A stretch of 64,000 nucleotides of DNA from NCBI RefSeq assembly GCF_028471945.1, contig NZ_CP110128.1, forward strand, positions 174,501 to 238,500, written 5' to 3'. The notes beneath the pieces were generated by a model. The model did not search any database, was not told the origin of the DNA, and saw nothing but the letters and a program-made list of their open reading frames with translations. The position numbers were made by a program, and so were the translations under genes. This DNA comes from Pseudomonas sp. WJP1 (lineage in GTDB: Bacteria > Pseudomonadota > Gammaproteobacteria > Pseudomonadales > Pseudomonadaceae). Shown piece after piece: positions 9,655 through 20,275 of this stretch; position 1 is the first letter of the stretch; each line of letters opens with the position of its first letter.

Positions 9655-10728
9655 ATGCAAGGTACTTCTGCAAGTCCCCAGCGACTGAATGCAGCTCAGC
9701 GATCAGCGCACATTCGCCAAGTGGTGTTGGCCAAAGGCGTCGAATTGCGTGAGCGCTACCCGATTCTCAAGCATCAGGACGCCTTGGGCGCTGGCATCCT
9801 GGCTTTTGCGCTTGCCGGCATGATTGGGTCTGCGGCGCTCTACATCGAGGGCTACATGGCCTGGTGGGTGTGCTTGCTGCTCAATGCTTTTTTCGCTTCC
9901 CTGACCCACGAACTCGAGCACGACCTGATTCACAGCATGTACTTTCGCAAGCAGCGGGTCCCGCACAACCTGATGATGGGCCTGGTCTGGCTGGCGCGTC
10001 CGAGCACGATCAATCCGTGGATTCGTCGTCACCTGCACCTCAACCACCACAAGGTATCCGGCTCAGAAACCGATATGGAAGAGCGTGCCATCACCAACGG
10101 CGAGCCTTGGGGTTTCGCGCGGTTGTTGATGATTGGCGACAACATCATGTCGTCGTTCATCCGCATGCTGCGGGCCAAGACCTGGGCGATGAAGTTCAGC
10201 ATCATCCAGCGCACCCTGAAGGTCTACGCACCGCTGGCGCTGATGCACTGGGGCGCGTGGTACGTGTTTCTCGGTTTCCACGCCGCGAACGGGATCGCGT
10301 ACCTGATGGGCACGCCGATCGAGTGGTCGGCGACCACGTTGTCGGTGATGAACGTGATCGATATCGCCGCGGTGGTGATCATCGGCCCGAATGTGCTGCG
10401 CACCTTTTGCCTGCACTTCATCAGTTCGAACATGCACTACTACGGCGACATCGAGCCAGGCAACGTGATGCAGCAGTGCCAGGTGCTGAATGCCTGGTGG
10501 CTGTGGCCGTTGCAGGCGTTCTGCTTCAACTTCGGCAGCAGCCACGGGATTCATCACTTTGTGGTGAAGGAGCCGTTCTACATTCGCCAGATGACCGTGC
10601 CGGTGGCGCATAAGGTGATGCGTGAGATGGGGGTGCGGTTCAATGATTTTGGGACGTTTGCGCGGGCGAACCGGTTTGTGCGTAATGAGGCAGTCCAGGG
10701 TGAAACGGTAGAGGGTGTGCGCGTCTGA
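9655..10728 (+). CDS. membrane fatty acid desaturase
   Basis: The 357-residue protein has several hydrophobic segments and three histidine boxes of membrane di-iron enzymes: HELEHDLIH, HLHLNHH and HGIHHF. This is the FA_desaturase family; the substrate (fatty acyl chain, alkane or other lipid) cannot be told from sequence. It is transcribed away from the AraC-type regulator gene and followed by a REPIN, so it is probably a single-gene unit under that regulator. The ATG follows GAGGATGGAAGC. Confidence 0.85.
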   Translation: MQGTSASPQRLNAAQRSAHIRQVVLAKGVELRERYPILKHQDALGAGILAFALAGMIGSAALYIEGYMAWWVCLLLNAFFASLTHELEHDLIHSMYFRKQRVPHNLMMGLVWLARPSTINPWIRRHLHLNHHKVSGSETDMEERAITNGEPWGFARLLMIGDNIMSSFIRMLRAKTWAMKFSIIQRTLKVYAPLALMHWGAWYVFLGFHAANGIAYLMGTPIEWSATTLSVMNVIDIAAVVIIGPNVLRTFCLHFISSNMHYYGDIEPGNVMQQCQVLNAWWLWPLQAFCFNFGSSHGIHHFVVKEPFYIRQMTVPVAHKVMREMGVRFNDFGTFARANRFVRNEAVQGETVEGVRV

Positions 10729-10734
10729 TGGCCT

Positions 10735-10829
10735 CATCGCGAGCAGGCTCGCTCCCACATGTGATCTCGGTTGTTCACAGATTATGTGTCCACTGAAGAT
10801 CCATTGTAGGAGTGAGCCTGCTCGCGATA
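10735..10829. repeat. REPIN
   Basis: CATCGCGAGCAGGCTCGCTC and GAGTGAGCCTGCTCGCGATA face each other, separated by about 50 bases, between the convergent desaturase and atsA genes. Confidence 0.9.
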
Positions 10830-10847
10830 GCTGTAGTTCAGTTCCTG

Positions 10848-12458
<1,611 letters not shown>

Positions 12459-12472
12459 CTAGAATCTCCTGT

Positions 12473-13288
12473 TCAGCAGGCAATGAAAGACAGCGGCAAA
12501 TCACGAACCTGCACCGGTACCGGTGGTTGGTAGTGGTCGTCGCTGGTGAGTTCGTGCAGCAGTTCTTCGCGCAGATGGTGGAAGTCGAAACTGCTGCGCA
12601 GACGCGGATGAGGCAGTGCTATGTCGACCACTTGCTTGATGCGTCCGGGACGCGGCTCCATCACCACCACGCGATCGGCGAGGAAGATCGCTTCCTCGAC
12701 ATCGTGGGTGACCAGGATCGTGGTGATTTTTGCCCGGGCGCGGATCGCCAGCAGTTCGTCCTGCATCTGTTGACGGGTCAGGGCATCGAGGGCGCCGAAG
12801 GGTTCGTCCAGCAGCAGGATCCGTGGGCTGGCCACCAGGCCGCGAGCGATCGCTACCCGTTGCGCCATACCGCCGGAGAGCTGGTGTGGGTAGGCGCGGC
12901 TGAAGTCGCGCAGGCCCACCAGGTCAATGAAATCACTGATGCGTTTTTGTTTTTCATCAGAGCTCAATGGTTCGTTGACCAGGCCCAGGCCGATGTTGTC
13001 CGCCACCGTCAGCCAGGGAAACAGACGGTGTTCCTGAAAGACGATGCCACGCTCGCCGCCGATGCCGGTGACGGCTTTGCCATCGACACTGATCTGCCCG
13101 CGAAACTGCGTATCGAGGCCTACCAGCAGCCGCAGCAAAGTGGATTTTCCACAGCCGCTGGAGCCGACGATGGCGACGAATTCACCTTCGGCGATGTCTA
13201 GGTTGAATTCGCGAATGGCCTCCAGTTCAAAACCGTCGACGTCGAAGGTTTTGCCCACGTGGTTGAAGCTGACAATGGGTGCGTTCAT
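12473..13288 (-). CDS. atsC: sulfate-ester ABC transporter ATPase AtsC
   Basis: The 271-residue ATPase of the SsuB/TauB/NrtD type has Walker [10 protein letters not shown], signature LSGGMAQRV, Walker [14 protein letters not shown] and THDVEEA. It energises AtsB. The ATG overlaps the atsB stop by four bases (ATGA), so the two are translationally coupled. The open frame continues far upstream through atsB but that extension is a shadow. It is predicted to be induced by sulfate starvation. Confidence 0.9.
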   Translation of the reverse strand: MNAPIVSFNHVGKTFDVDGFELEAIREFNLDIAEGEFVAIVGSSGCGKSTLLRLLVGLDTQFRGQISVDGKAVTGIGGERGIVFQEHRLFPWLTVADNIGLGLVNEPLSSDEKQKRISDFIDLVGLRDFSRAYPHQLSGGMAQRVAIARGLVASPRILLLDEPFGALDALTRQQMQDELLAIRARAKITTILVTHDVEEAIFLADRVVVMEPRPGRIKQVVDIALPHPRLRSSFDFHHLREELLHELTSDDHYQPPVPVQVRDLPLSFIAC

Positions 13289-14883
13289 GCGTGTCTCCAG
13301 CGGGTGGCGCGCGTCTCGAGGCGTTGGCCAATGAGGTTGAGCAGGGCGCCGGTGAGGCCGACCAGCAACATGCCGGCCATGATCAGGTCCATGCGCAGCA
13401 GTTGTTGGGCGCCGATCATCTGGCTGCCGATACCGCCGTTGGACGGCATGAAGTATTCGGCGCCGATGGTGCCCAGCCAGGCGTAGATCAGGCTCAACCG
13501 AAGCCCGGCGAAAATCCCGGGTGCGGCCCCCGGCAGCACCAGTCGGCCGAGGCGTTGCCGCAGATTCAGGCGCAGCACTCGGGCGGCTTCGTTCAATTGC
13601 GGCGAGAGATTGGCGACGCTGCGTTGGGTGGCGATGAACAATGGGAAAAACGCGGCGAGGGCGACGAATACCCATTTGGCCAGCTCGCCCAGACCGAACC
13701 ATGCGGTGAGCAGCGGCACCCAGGCGAAAATCGCGATCTGACGCAGGGCGGCGAGGGTCGGGCCGAGTACTCGTTCGCTCGTGCGCGACAGCCCCAGCAA
13801 CAAGCCCAGGGCAAAGCCGAGACCGCCGCCGAGCAGCAGGCCGCCGAGGGTGCGACCCAGGCTCAGGGCCATGCCGCTGATCAGCGTGCCGTCGAGCAAA
13901 CCGCTCCAGGTGGTTTCCAGCACCGCCAGCGGGCTGACCAGGATGTTGGCGTCGACCCATTGCTGATTTGTCGCAAGTTGCCACACCAACAGCAATGCCA
14001 ATGGCAACAACCAGGGTTGCAGGCGCTGCCAGCCTTGATATTTCGGGCCACGGCGGATTTCGGCCGTGGCCGGATGCGGCCAGTGCACCAGTTTTTTGTC
14101 CAGCAGACCGATACCGCGATCCATGACCACGCCGATCAAGCCAATCACGACGATGCAGACGAACACGATGTCGAGCATGAACAGCTGTCGCGCCCAGACC
14201 ATCAGGAAACCGATGCCTTCGCTGGAGGCGAGCAGTTCGACGGCCAGCAGTGACGTCCAACCTGCGGCCAGTGCCAGGCGTACACCGGCCATGAAGGCAG
14301 GCAGTGCGGCGGGCAGCACCAGGCGGCGGATCAGCAAGCGTGGTGGCAGGCGCAGCACCGTAGCGGCTTCACGCAGCCTGGGTTGTGCATCACGCACACC
14401 AACCAGCGTGTGCAGGGTCACCGGCACCACGATGGCCTTGATCAGCACCACCAGTTTCAACACTTCGCCGATGCCGAAAAACACCATGAACAGTGGAATC
14501 CACGCCAGCGTCGGGACTTGCGCCAAGCCGGCGAATGTCGGGAATACCAGGCGTTCGAGCGTGCGGTTGAAGCCCAGCGCCGCGCCCAATACCGCGCCCG
14601 CGGTGATCCCGGCAAGCAGGCCCCAGAACAGGCGTTGCAGGCTGATCCACAAATGGCTCCACAGCTCGCCATGCGACAGCTCCACCGCGCTGTTCCAGAC
14701 CAGCGACGGCGCCGGCAGGATCTGTTCACTCATCCATTGATTGCGGCTGGCCAGCCACCACAGCGCAAACAGGCTGAGTGGCAGCAGCCAAGGCAAAAGC
14801 CGCTGGCTCAGGGTTGGCCAAAGCCGCCGACCATTGAGCGGTGGCGCAGCGAGCGGCAGGCTGAGCAGGGAAACACGGGCCAT
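13285..14883 (-). CDS. atsB: sulfate-ester ABC permease AtsB, two fused halves
   Basis: The 532-residue membrane protein contains two BPD_transp_1 permease domains in tandem (about residues 95-265 and 345-525), each with an EAA loop: LREAATVLRLPPRLLIRRLV and LNEAARVLRLNLRQRLGRLV. A single chain could thus form both halves of the pore. It sits divergently from atsR, with 314 bases between, and heads atsB-atsC-atsA. Confidence 0.9.
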   Translation of the reverse strand: MARVSLLSLPLAAPPLNGRRLWPTLSQRLLPWLLPLSLFALWWLASRNQWMSEQILPAPSLVWNSAVELSHGELWSHLWISLQRLFWGLLAGITAGAVLGAALGFNRTLERLVFPTFAGLAQVPTLAWIPLFMVFFGIGEVLKLVVLIKAIVVPVTLHTLVGVRDAQPRLREAATVLRLPPRLLIRRLVLPAALPAFMAGVRLALAAGWTSLLAVELLASSEGIGFLMVWARQLFMLDIVFVCIVVIGLIGVVMDRGIGLLDKKLVHWPHPATAEIRRGPKYQGWQRLQPWLLPLALLLVWQLATNQQWVDANILVSPLAVLETTWSGLLDGTLISGMALSLGRTLGGLLLGGGLGFALGLLLGLSRTSERVLGPTLAALRQIAIFAWVPLLTAWFGLGELAKWVFVALAAFFPLFIATQRSVANLSPQLNEAARVLRLNLRQRLGRLVLPGAAPGIFAGLRLSLIYAWLGTIGAEYFMPSNGGIGSQMIGAQQLLRMDLIMAGMLLVGLTGALLNLIGQRLETRATRWRHA

Positions 14884-15197
14884 GGGCGAGACCTCCGTTG
14901 TCGGGTTGCAATACGGCCTGCCTTTTGTGGGAGCGGGGTGTATGCAAAATAGTTCTATAAAAAATCAAATCAATACTATTGGGAGATAAGCCAGACCATT
15001 TAAGGCCTCCAGCCAAAACGCATCCAATGCATTCGAAGAATATTTTCGATGCTGGTTATGCATATCGCTCCGCGGGCCCCGTCGTTGCTTGCTTAGGCCT
15101 AAAAGATCTAAAAATGTGAATTTATAGTATTTAAGTGCTGGTCAAGATTGAGCCTACTTTCTGCTCCTCAACGCCGTCGTCACCAGGAGCCGTACCC
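14884..15197. promoter_or_regulatory. atsB / atsR divergent control region
   Basis: This 314-base gap is AT-rich. It includes ATTCGAAGAATAT at 15031-15043 and the palindrome TATGCATA at 15057-15064, both resembling motifs upstream of other sulfur genes here. CysB and an SftR-type LysR regulator are plausible binders by analogy with P. putida S-313. No extra gene is visible. Confidence 0.5.
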
Positions 15198-16211
15198 ATG
15201 AACATCCCCTTCAAACGTGTCATCAGCCTGTTCGCCGTACCGGCTCTGGCGGGCTTGCTGGCGTTCACCGCCCAAGCCGCCGAACTCAAGGAAATCCGCA
15301 TCGCCGTGCCCGACCTCAGCGCCGGCACGCAACACAGCGCAGGCGGCGTGGTGGACGTGTTGCGCGATCAGCAGATCTACGAAAAGGCCTTTGCCGACCA
15401 GGGCATCAAGATTCAGTGGAATTTCTTCAAAGGCGCAGGTCCCGTGATCAACGAAGCCTTTGCCAACGATCAGGTCGATCTGGCGTACCTCGGTGACCTG
15501 GCGGCGATCATCGGCAAGTCCAATGGCCTGGATACGCGGGTGCTGAGTGCCTCGGCGCGCGGGGTGAAGCATTACCTGGGCGTAGTGCCGGGCTCGGGGA
15601 TCAAGACCCTGCAGGATCTCAAGGGCAAACGCGTGGCGATCTTTCGTGGCACTGCCAGCCAGTTGTCGTTCGATGCAGCGCTGGCCAGCCAGGGTTTGAG
15701 CGAGAAGGACCTGAAGGTCATCAACCTGGATTTCAACGCTGCCGTGGCGGCGCTCGCCGCCAAGCAGATCGATGCGTCATGGGGCGGTTCCAATTTGACG
15801 GCGTTGCAAGCCAAGGGCCTGGCCGAGTTGCCGTTGAACACCAAGGACCTGGGGGGCGCGGGCAGTGTTCAGGCGGTATTGGTGGCCAATGGCAAGTTTG
15901 TCGACGAGCATCCGCAGGTGGTGGCGAAACTGCTCAAGGCCCAACAGCAGGCGGTGCAATGGCTGACCCAGGACAGCAACAAGCAAGCGTACATTCAGTT
16001 GGTGTCCGGGCTGGCGAGTTATCCGTCGGTGATTCTGACCGAGGATTTGAAGGATCAGAACCTGAGCGAGGTGTTCCCTTCGACCCTGGACCCGGTGTTC
16101 CTGGGTAAATTGCAGGATGCGGTGGACCTGGCTTCGCAGCAGAAGCTGATTCGCAAGTCGTTCAAGGTGAGCGATTGGGTGGTGCCGGAGTTGGCGGCGG
16201 CGAAGCTCTAA
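15198..16211 (+). CDS. atsR: sulfate-ester ABC substrate-binding protein AtsR
   Basis: This 337-residue periplasmic protein of the SsuA/TauA type has a signal peptide ending AFTAQA-AEL. The family pattern includes DLAYLGDLAAIIGKSNGL and LKGKRVAIFRGTASQ. It delivers sulfonates or sulfate esters to AtsBC, encoded divergently. In P. putida S-313, AtsR lies with AtsK, and here atsK follows after a LysR gene. The ATG follows AGGAGCCGTACCC. Confidence 0.9.
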   Translation: MNIPFKRVISLFAVPALAGLLAFTAQAAELKEIRIAVPDLSAGTQHSAGGVVDVLRDQQIYEKAFADQGIKIQWNFFKGAGPVINEAFANDQVDLAYLGDLAAIIGKSNGLDTRVLSASARGVKHYLGVVPGSGIKTLQDLKGKRVAIFRGTASQLSFDAALASQGLSEKDLKVINLDFNAAVAALAAKQIDASWGGSNLTALQAKGLAELPLNTKDLGGAGSVQAVLVANGKFVDEHPQVVAKLLKAQQQAVQWLTQDSNKQAYIQLVSGLASYPSVILTEDLKDQNLSEVFPSTLDPVFLGKLQDAVDLASQQKLIRKSFKVSDWVVPELAAAKL

Positions 16212-16228
16212 ATCTTTTGCGCTCTTGC

Positions 16229-16333
16229 GGGCCTCATCGCTGGCAAGCCAGCTCCCACAGGGATCTCCAGTGAACACGCATCTTGTGAGCACCAGAAAAA
16301 CCTGTGGGAGCTGGCTTGCCAGTGATGAGGCCC
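16229..16333. repeat. REPIN with extended arms
   Basis: GGGCCTCATCGCTGGCAAGC and GCTTGCCAGTGATGAGGCCC face each other, separated by about 60 bases. The right arm reaches the stop codon of the convergent LysR gene. Confidence 0.9.
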
Positions 16334-17253
16334 TAAACGGCTAGAGCGACTTCCTGCTTGTCCACCGCCACCAATATCTCGATCATCGCCCGCGCCGCTG
16401 GCGACAACCTGAACCCTGTGCGACTGACGATCCCGCAGCGGGCATTCATGCTCTCGATGTTCTGCGGCAGATTGCGCCAGTGCAGCAACACCAGCGAACC
16501 CTGGGCGATGTCTTCGACAAAGGCCTCTTGCGTCCCCACGCCAATCGCATTCGATTGCAGCACGATTTTCACCAGCGCCGGGAAATGCTCGGTCTCGATG
16601 GTCGGGGAAAAGTCCATGCGTCCACTGAGGTTCGCCAGCAGTTTGCGGATGCCCGGCGGAATCAGCGTGGTTGCCAGCGGGTAGTCGAACATGTCGTTGG
16701 TCGACAGGCTTTCCTTGGCCAGCAACGGATGCCCGGGACGGCAGAAAAACACCCCGCGCCTGGGGGTCAGGGCCTGGGTCTGGAAGTTCGGGTCGGCTTC
16801 GAAATGGCGGATGTCGGCGATGAAGAATTCGATCTCTTCGCGGCTCAGCGCGCGGCTGAGTTTTTCCCAGTTATCCACTTCGAAACAGGTGCGCACTTTC
16901 GGGTGCGCGTTGATGAATTGCGCGACCGCATCCGGCACCAGTTTCACCGCCGGGGCGGGCCCGCAACCGAAGCGCAGCTCACCGGCGTCGAGCTTGGTCA
17001 TCTGCGTCACTTCGGCGCTGAGCAGGGCCGCTCCTTGCACCAGGCTGCGCGCATGTTGCAACACCACCAGGCCTTCGGGGGTCGGGCGCAAATCCTTGTT
17101 GCCACGGTCTACCAGCACGCAGCCGAACTCTTGTTCAAGCCCTTGGATACTGCGGCTGAACGCCGGTTGAGTGATGCCCATGGCGTCCGCCGCACGGACG
17201 AAACTGCGGTGTTCGTTGAGGGCGATGAAGTAGCGCAACTGGCGAAGATCCAT
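16333..17253 (-). CDS. LysR-type regulator beside atsK (SftR candidate)
   Basis: The 306-residue protein has the N-terminal winged helix MDLRQLRYFIALNEHRSF with AADAMGITQPAFSRSIQGLE, then a LysR substrate domain. It is divergent from atsK. In P. putida S-313 the LysR regulator SftR controls atsK and the TonB receptor gene sftP in response to sulfate esters, so this is the best positional SftR candidate; the second LysR at 20276-21220 is a close relative and the assignment between them is open. An ATG 15 bases upstream is possible but lacks room for a ribosome site. Confidence 0.88.
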   Translation of the reverse strand: MDLRQLRYFIALNEHRSFVRAADAMGITQPAFSRSIQGLEQEFGCVLVDRGNKDLRPTPEGLVVLQHARSLVQGAALLSAEVTQMTKLDAGELRFGCGPAPAVKLVPDAVAQFINAHPKVRTCFEVDNWEKLSRALSREEIEFFIADIRHFEADPNFQTQALTPRRGVFFCRPGHPLLAKESLSTNDMFDYPLATTLIPPGIRKLLANLSGRMDFSPTIETEHFPALVKIVLQSNAIGVGTQEAFVEDIAQGSLVLLHWRNLPQNIESMNARCGIVSRTGFRLSPAARAMIEILVAVDKQEVALAV

Positions 17254-17330
17254 ATGCTTTCCCGGCATCCTAAAAATAGCTCGAAGGCATTTGCGACGAG
17301 GGTTGGTTGAGGTTTTAAATGCAAGCTCTT

Positions 17331-17356
17331 ATTCCGTCAACGAAGCATGCGAATAT
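17331..17356. promoter_or_regulatory. candidate sulfur-regulon motif upstream of atsK
   Basis: ATTCCGTCAACGAA followed by GCATGCGAATAT lies in the LysR/atsK divergent gap, 81 bases before atsK. It resembles 26121-26136 and 15031-15043. Function is inferred from position only. Confidence 0.4.
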
Positions 17357-17436
17357 CTATTAGACCTAAATTGAATATAGATAGAGCGTTGTTTCGCTGC
17401 CGCTCAACCGTCAGCAGTCCGATCGAGGGTCTACCC

Positions 17437-18357
17437 ATGAGCAATGCCGCTTTAGCTGTAAAACCCGCTGTCCACGCGCTTGAAATCCATCCAGTGGCCG
17501 GCCGGATCGGTGCCGAGATCCGTGGCGTGAAGCTCTCCGGTGAACTGGACGCCAACACCGTCGAGGCGATCCAGAAGGCGCTGGTGCAGTACAAGGTGAT
17601 CTTCTTCCGCGAGCAGGCCCACCTCGACGATCAAAGCCAGGAAGCCTTCGCCCATCTGCTTGGCGAACCCGTGGCACACCCGACCGTGCCGGTGCGTGAC
17701 GGCACTCGTTTCCTGCTCGAACTGGACGGTGCCCAAGGCCAACGCGCCAACTCCTGGCACACCGACGTGACCTTCGTCGACGCCTACCCGAAAGCCTCGA
17801 TCCTGCGCTCGGTGGTTGCGCCCGCCTTTGGTGGCGACACCCTGTGGGCCAACACCGCCACGGCCTACAACGAACTGGCGCCGGAGCTGCGCGAACTGGC
17901 GGATAAACTGGTGGCGGTGCACAGCAACGAGTACGACTACGCCGGCGCCAAGCCTGACGTGTCGGAAGAAAAGCTGGAGCGCTACCGCAAGATCTTCACC
18001 TCGACCATCTACGAGACCGAGCATCCGGTGGTGCGCGTACACCCCATCAGCGGCGAGAAAAGCTTGCTGCTGGGGCATTTCGTCAAGCGCATCAAGGGTT
18101 ACTCCCAGGGGGATTCGGCGCACCTGTTCAACCTGTTGCAGAGCCACGTCATCCGCCAGGAAAACATTGTGCGCTGGCGCTGGCAGGCCGGTGATGTGGC
18201 GATCTGGGACAACCGCTCCACCCAGCATTACGCGGTGGATGACTATGGCACCCAGGACCGCGTGGTACGGCGCGTGACGCTCAAGGGCGAGGTGCCGGTG
18301 GGTGTGGCGGGGCAGCGTAGTCAGACGGTGAAGGGGCCGGATATCGGCGGCGTCTGA
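17437..18357 (+). CDS. atsK: alpha-ketoglutarate-dependent alkylsulfatase AtsK
   Basis: This 306-residue non-heme iron dioxygenase cleaves alkyl sulfate esters oxidatively, giving an aldehyde, sulfate, succinate and CO2. All residues known from the P. putida S-313 enzyme fall at the same numbers: iron ligands H108, D110 and H264, and co-substrate residues T135, R275 and R279. There is no signal peptide, so it is cytoplasmic. It lies divergent from the LysR gene and is followed by a REPIN, so it is probably transcribed alone. An earlier in-frame start at 17347 lacks a ribosome site. Confidence 0.95.
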   Translation: MSNAALAVKPAVHALEIHPVAGRIGAEIRGVKLSGELDANTVEAIQKALVQYKVIFFREQAHLDDQSQEAFAHLLGEPVAHPTVPVRDGTRFLLELDGAQGQRANSWHTDVTFVDAYPKASILRSVVAPAFGGDTLWANTATAYNELAPELRELADKLVAVHSNEYDYAGAKPDVSEEKLERYRKIFTSTIYETEHPVVRVHPISGEKSLLLGHFVKRIKGYSQGDSAHLFNLLQSHVIRQENIVRWRWQAGDVAIWDNRSTQHYAVDDYGTQDRVVRRVTLKGEVPVGVAGQRSQTVKGPDIGGV

Positions 18358-18365
18358 TCGGACGT

Positions 18366-18458
18366 CATCGCTGGCAAGCCAGCTCCCACAGTGAATGGTG
18401 TTGACCACAACGGATGTGAACGACACGAGACCCTGTGGGAGCTGGCTTGCCAGCGATG
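18366..18458. repeat. REPIN
   Basis: CATCGCTGGCAAGCCAGCTC and GAGCTGGCTTGCCAGCGATG face each other with about 45 bases between. It separates the convergent atsK and sulfatase genes. Confidence 0.9.
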
Positions 18459-18463
18459 CTTTT

Positions 18464-20080
18464 TCACCAAACGCCGATTTGCACCATTTTCTCGGTTTCC
18501 GGCTCTCCGTAGCGAAACCGCTGCCCACGCAAATCAATCTCCTGATGGCTGATCGTGGTCCGTCGCTTCAACCCACGCACCCACTCAAACAAATACCCCG
18601 CATGCTCTTCTCGAACCGAGGCATACGCCGGGTCAGCACCCAGGTCTCGTAGCTCCTGCGGATCCTTCAACAAATCGAACAGTTGCGGTCGAAAGCCGTC
18701 ATACGCCAGGTATTTCCAGCGCTCGCTGCGCACCATGGTCATGCGGCAGCGGTCGATCGGTTGATGCAAGCGTTCCCGCGCAGGTGCCTGGAAGGCGTAG
18801 TCGTACTCGCTGATCGCGAAGCGGCGCCAGTCAGTTTTTACTCCGTGCAGCAGGGGAATCAGCGAGCGTCCTTCAAGTCGATGCTCGGCCCCCGGCAACC
18901 CCAGCGCCTCAAGGAAAGTCGGCAGCGCGTCGATGGTTTCCACCAGTCGCTCATCCACCGAACCGCGCGTTGCATCTGCCGCCGGACGCGGGTCGCGAAC
19001 GATCAGCGGAACCCCCACCGCCGGCTCCAGCAGGAACTCTTTTTCCCCCAGGTAGTGGTCACCAAGGAAGTCGCCATGGTCGCTGGTAAACACGATCAGG
19101 GTGTCATCCCAGCGACCGCTGCTCTGCAGGAAATCGAACAACCGCCCGAGCTGGTCATCGACCTGTTTGATCAGGCCCATGTACGTCGGGATCACGTTCA
19201 GGCGTACTTCATCCCGGGAAAAATTCAGGCTCTCCTCGTGCTGGCGGAACGCGTTGTACACGGGGTGATCGCTGGCCTCGCCCTCGGCTGCACGCACCGG
19301 CTCGATCACCTGTCCTGCGCCATACAACGCGTGATACGGCGTGGGGGCGATGTAGGGCCAATGGGGTTTGATGTACGACAGGTGCAGGCACCAGGGCTGC
19401 TCGCCCTGCTCGGCGATGAAGTCGAGGGCGCGGTCGGTGGTGTAGACGGTTTCCGAATGCTGCTCGGGAACCCGCGCCGGCAGATGGGCGTTGCGCATTT
19501 TCCAGCCGCTGAGGATTCCCCCCTGTGCGCCTTCGGCCGCGTTGGCCCAGTCGTGCCACGGGTTGCGCCCGGCATAACCGAGGTCGCGCAGGTAGTGGGT
19601 GTAGGGCGCGGATTCGCGTTTGTCATCGAACAGCGGGTCGTCGGGGAAGATGCCGTCATGGCGCAAGTACGGCTCGAATCCGACTTCGTTCAGGCTCTCG
19701 GCCCGTGAGCTGCCAGGGTCGATGGCCAGCCGCTGCAACGCATCGAGATTAGGCGTGGCGTGGGTCTTGCCCACCAGTGCGGTGCGAATACCGTGGGGGC
19801 GCAGGTAGTCACCGATAGTCAGTTCTTCCAGCGGCAAGGGCACGGCGTTCCAGGCGACTTGATGACTGCTGACATAACGCCCGGTATAGGCCGACATCCG
19901 CGATGGGCCGCAGATCGTGCCCTGGGTATAAGCACGACTGAAACGCACACCGGCGGCGGTCAGGCGATCGATGTTGGGGGTATGCAAGTGCGGGTGGCCG
20001 TAGCACGACAGGTAATCACGGCGCAGTTGGTCGCACATGATGTACAGCACGTTGCTCACGGGGTTTTGGGTGTTGGGCAT
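18464..20080 (-). CDS. formylglycine sulfatase / phosphonate monoester hydrolase-like enzyme
   Basis: This 538-residue alkaline-phosphatase-superfamily hydrolase has CGPSR with Cys at residue 57, the position to be oxidised to formylglycine. The first metal motif reads CDQLRRDY, with Asp-Gln instead of the Asp-Asp of arylsulfatases, and the later one is TSDHGDFLGDH. Both traits resemble phosphonate monoester hydrolases, which are promiscuous and also cut sulfate monoesters and diesters. No signal peptide is seen. Context among ats genes favours a sulfate ester as natural substrate, but a choline-sulfatase-like or phosphonate role cannot be excluded. The open frame continues 54 codons upstream through the REPIN; that part is not coding. 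Confidence 0.85.
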   Translation of the reverse strand: MPNTQNPVSNVLYIMCDQLRRDYLSCYGHPHLHTPNIDRLTAAGVRFSRAYTQGTICGPSRMSAYTGRYVSSHQVAWNAVPLPLEELTIGDYLRPHGIRTALVGKTHATPNLDALQRLAIDPGSSRAESLNEVGFEPYLRHDGIFPDDPLFDDKRESAPYTHYLRDLGYAGRNPWHDWANAAEGAQGGILSGWKMRNAHLPARVPEQHSETVYTTDRALDFIAEQGEQPWCLHLSYIKPHWPYIAPTPYHALYGAGQVIEPVRAAEGEASDHPVYNAFRQHEESLNFSRDEVRLNVIPTYMGLIKQVDDQLGRLFDFLQSSGRWDDTLIVFTSDHGDFLGDHYLGEKEFLLEPAVGVPLIVRDPRPAADATRGSVDERLVETIDALPTFLEALGLPGAEHRLEGRSLIPLLHGVKTDWRRFAISEYDYAFQAPARERLHQPIDRCRMTMVRSERWKYLAYDGFRPQLFDLLKDPQELRDLGADPAYASVREEHAGYLFEWVRGLKRRTTISHQEIDLRGQRFRYGEPETEKMVQIGVW

Positions 20081-20192
20081 GGGGTCACCGATCGAAAAGA
20101 CAGGCGAGGTTTTTCGCTGCTGGGGCGGGGTTGAGGCAAGTGCGTTTGGGGAATGGTTTTTATGCAGTGGGTGCATCGCTGTCTGGGCCGAC

Positions 20193-20269
20193 GCCATCGC
20201 GAGCAGGCTCACTCCTACAGGGTTTTGTGTACACCGATCCACTGTAGGAGCGAGCCTGCTCGCGATGGC
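20193..20269. repeat. REPIN
   Basis: GCCATCGCGAGCAGGCTCAC and GCGAGCCTGCTCGCGATGGC face each other between a LysR gene and the sulfatase gene, which point the same way (minus). It could insulate the two. Confidence 0.9.
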
Positions 20270-20275
20270 GACAGA

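Noticed and set aside
12473..14260. 595-codon reading for atsC
   Set aside because: The first 324 codons are an out-of-frame shadow of atsB; the true ATP-binding protein starts at 13288 with a coupled ATGA.
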